A stretch of DNA of 6,846 nucleotides from Oscillospiraceae bacterium (lineage in GTDB: Bacteria; Bacillota; Clostridia; Oscillospirales; UBA644): assembly GCA_015067385.1 (NCBI GenBank), contig SVMP01000115.1, positions 1 through 6,846 on the forward strand. Direction: 5' to 3'. Each line of letters starts with the position of its first letter. The stretch's first letter is position 1. Shown in pieces: positions 4,811 to 6,846 of this stretch. The notes below the pieces were generated by a model. The model was not told where the DNA came from. It saw nothing but the letters and a program-made list of their open reading frames with translations, and did no database searches. Position numbers and translations under genes: made by a program.

Positions 4811-6846
4811 ATGTCTGAAATCACGGTTTCCGTGCGTAATCTCGTAGAGTTTATCCTGCGTCACGGCGATATAAACAGTGCCGCTGTTTCGTCGTCCGAC
4901 ATGGCTCTCGGCACACGTATACACAGAAAACTGCAAAAGCAGGAGCAGGAAATATCGGACTACACGCCGGAAGTCCGTCTCTTTCATGTTTTTAACATAG
5001 ACGGCATTTCCGTAAAAGTTCAGGGAATTGCCGACGGGATAATCAGACATGGCGGCGGCGTAACCGTTGACGAAATAAAATCGACCTCATATCCGCTTGA
5101 GCTTATAACAGAGGATTTTTCTTATTTACATCAGGCGCAAGCCGATTTTTATGCGTTTTTTATATGTAAAAACGAAATGCTCGATAACATCTCGACACGC
5201 CTTACTTATTGCAGTGTCGATACGGAGCAGATACGTCGGATAGAACGTGAACGTACAGCCGCAGAGCTTGAAAGCTTTGCTTTGTCGGTAGTTAAAAAAT
5301 ACGCAAAATGGATAGATCTTAAACAGAAACACGATATAAAAAGAAATATATCGATCGACAAAATGCCTTTTCCGTTCGACAGTTTCCGACAGGGACAGCG
5401 TGAAGCGGCGGGACATATCTACAAGACGGTAAAGGATCAGACGACGCTTTTTGTTCAGGCGCCGACGGGAATCGGAAAGACGATATCTGCGCTTTTCCCG
5501 ACAGTCAAGGCGATGGGGGAGGGGCATTGCGAAAAGCTTTTTTATTTAACAGCCAAAACCACGACCGCAAAGGCTGCGGAAAACGCATTGATGTTAATGC
5601 AGAAAAAAGGGCTTTATATGAAGAGCGTGAGCATAACGTCAAAAGAAAAGATATGCGAATATCAAAAACAGTGTACGCCGGAAAAATGTCCCTTTGCAAA
5701 AGGGCATTTCGACAGGATAAACGATGCGGTCTTTGATCTTATTTCAAACGAAGAGATCATCGGCAAGGAGACGGTGCTTGAATATTCGAAAAAGCACAAC
5801 GTCTGCCCGTTTGAGTTAACGCTTGACGCATCCGACTGGTGTGATGCGATAATAGGCGATTTTAACTATGCGTTCGACCCTCGCGCAAGTCTTAAACGGT
5901 ACTTTGAGCAGGGCGGTAAATATGCCGTTTTATGCGATGAGGCGCATAATCTTGTCGAGCGTGGGCGTGAGATGTTTTCGGCGGAATTGAGCAAAAGGGA
6001 GATATTCGACGCTCAAAAAGAGCTGAAGGATGTCAGATTCAGCGAGAAAAAAGAGCTTTTGCGGCGAATAAAAAGGCTGAACGGTATTCTTTTGGATTAC
6101 CGTAAAATGCTTGCCGAAAATGAGACCGAGGATCTCGTTATCCGAAAGCCTGAGGAGCTTTATGATGCTGTTTTTACATTCTGTGATAAATTTTCCGCTT
6201 ATCTTGCCGAAAAGAAAGACGGGAACAAGGAACGGCTGTTCGGTGAAGAGGATGTTAAAACAGACGAAAACAATGCTTTGACGCTGTATTTTAACTGCCT
6301 TGCATTTCTATCGGTCTTTGAAAATGCGGCGGAAGAGTATGTTTATTTTGTTTCGAACGACAGTGCGGACACGCGTGTGAAGCTGTTTTGCGTTGATCCG
6401 TCAAGACTTATTTCGGAGGTATGCGACAAGTGCGGCTCGGTTGTATTTTTCTCGGCAACGCTTCTGCCGAAGGACTATTATATGAAGATGCTGGGCGGCA
6501 AAAATCTTTTGGAGAGTGAGCCGAAATTTATCCGTCTGCCGTCGCCGTTTCCACGAAAAAACCTGATGATCTCAATATTTTCAGACATTTCGACAAGATA
6601 CGCCGACAGAGAAAAGAGCCTCGACAGGACCGTTGAAATAATAAACGTTTCAACAAAGAAAAAGGGGAATTACATCGCATTTTTCCCATCGTTTGCATAT
6701 ATGAAAGCGGCGCTTGAGAGGTTCGGAGAAAAGTATCCGGACGTATGTACGCTTGAGCAGAGGCGTGAAATGACAGAGGACGAGAGGGCGGAATTTTTAG
6801 ATAAATTTACCGCAGACCCGAAAGAGACGATGGTCGCATTTGCCGT
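4811..6846 (+). CDS. PD-(D/E)XK nuclease fused to XPD/DinG-type Fe-S helicase (3' partial)
   Basis: 678 codons are present and the frame stays open to the right edge. The first ~150 residues carry RecB/Cas4-type nuclease motifs: GTRIH (34-38), GIAD with D75, DEIK with E88 and K90, and HQAQADFY (107-114). A superfamily 2 helicase follows: FRQGQREAA, Walker A APTGIGKT (217-224, K223), cysteines C282, C288, C293 and C332 placed like the XPD/DinG iron-sulfur ligands, GDFNYAFDP, the Walker B box DEAH (376-379), SATL (548-551) and the start of the second RecA-like domain (IAFFPSFAYM). The protein should unwind DNA 5'-3' (family knowledge) and cut it, probably in repair or processing of unusual DNA ends. 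The remaining ~100 residues should hold the last helicase motifs. AAGGA (4798-4802) lies 8 bases before the ATG. The gene is divergent from the LytTR operon. Confidence 0.9.
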   Translation, partial: MSEITVSVRNLVEFILRHGDINSAAVSSSDMALGTRIHRKLQKQEQEISDYTPEVRLFHVFNIDGISVKVQGIADGIIRHGGGVTVDEIKSTSYPLELITEDFSYLHQAQADFYAFFICKNEMLDNISTRLTYCSVDTEQIRRIERERTAAELESFALSVVKKYAKWIDLKQKHDIKRNISIDKMPFPFDSFRQGQREAAGHIYKTVKDQTTLFVQAPTGIGKTISALFPTVKAMGEGHCEKLFYLTAKTTTAKAAENALMLMQKKGLYMKSVSITSKEKICEYQKQCTPEKCPFAKGHFDRINDAVFDLISNEEIIGKETVLEYSKKHNVCPFELTLDASDWCDAIIGDFNYAFDPRASLKRYFEQGGKYAVLCDEAHNLVERGREMFSAELSKREIFDAQKELKDVRFSEKKELLRRIKRLNGILLDYRKMLAENETEDLVIRKPEELYDAVFTFCDKFSAYLAEKKDGNKERLFGEEDVKTDENNALTLYFNCLAFLSVFENAAEEYVYFVSNDSADTRVKLFCVDPSRLISEVCDKCGSVVFFSATLLPKDYYMKMLGGKNLLESEPKFIRLPSPFPRKNLMISIFSDISTRYADREKSLDRTVEIINVSTKKKGNYIAFFPSFAYMKAALERFGEKYPDVCTLEQRREMTEDERAEFLDKFTADPKETMVAFA

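Noticed and set aside
5126..5736. Open frames on both strands inside the helicase gene
   Set aside because: The plus-strand frame from 4811 carries continuous nuclease and helicase motifs through this region, so the others are overlapping shadows.

Overview
The window looks like a moderately AT-rich chromosomal segment from a Gram-positive anaerobe of the class Clostridia, most likely an Oscillospiraceae/Ruminococcaceae-type gut bacterium. This is inferred from strong AGGAGG-type ribosome binding sites, sigma-A-like promoters, the LytTR + DUF3021-like gene pair, the SPFH + Arc-like gene pair and the long Prs variant. It is not a proven assignment. There are no rRNA or tRNA genes, CRISPR arrays, transposases or phage genes.

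Left part (1-1640, minus strand): an SPFH/band-7 membrane protein gene is followed one base later by a small Arc-like ribbon-helix-helix (RHH) gene. About 150 bases further on, the first ~29 codons of a small membrane protein run off the left edge. The SPFH promoter (TTGACA, 17 bp, TATCAT) carries a perfect 19-bp palindrome over its -10 box, a natural candidate operator for the RHH protein. Two arrays of tiny hairpins lie in inverted orientation on either side of the SPFH-RHH pair: six units after the RHH stop codon and three units behind the SPFH promoter. Stems differ from unit to unit but stay self-complementary, joined by a conserved linker close to TATTTAGCT. The arrays share a 26-bp segment with 25 matches.

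Middle (1641-3737, plus strand): an AT-rich leader with a clear promoter drives a long, divergent ribose-phosphate pyrophosphokinase (prs). Its TGA TAA stop pair touches the ATG of a YfbR-type HD-domain 5'-deoxynucleotidase. Together they suggest a nucleotide-metabolism operon: PRPP supply plus dNMP turnover. A strong hairpin terminator with A and T tracts on both sides closes it and can also serve the convergent minus-strand operon.

Right part (3738-6846): a minus-strand two-gene operon encodes a LytTR-domain regulator (TTG start) and a four-helix DUF3021-like membrane protein, the layout of regulator/membrane-inhibitor LytTR systems. Behind its consensus-like promoter lie two exact 10-bp direct repeats 21 bp apart, a likely LytTR operator. 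Divergently, a large plus-strand gene that is open at the right edge encodes an N-terminal PD-(D/E)XK nuclease fused to an XPD/DinG-type iron-sulfur helicase.

The most interesting items are the covarying hairpin arrays, the RHH/palindrome pairing at the SPFH operon, and the LytTR-type direct repeats between the regulator and the nuclease-helicase.
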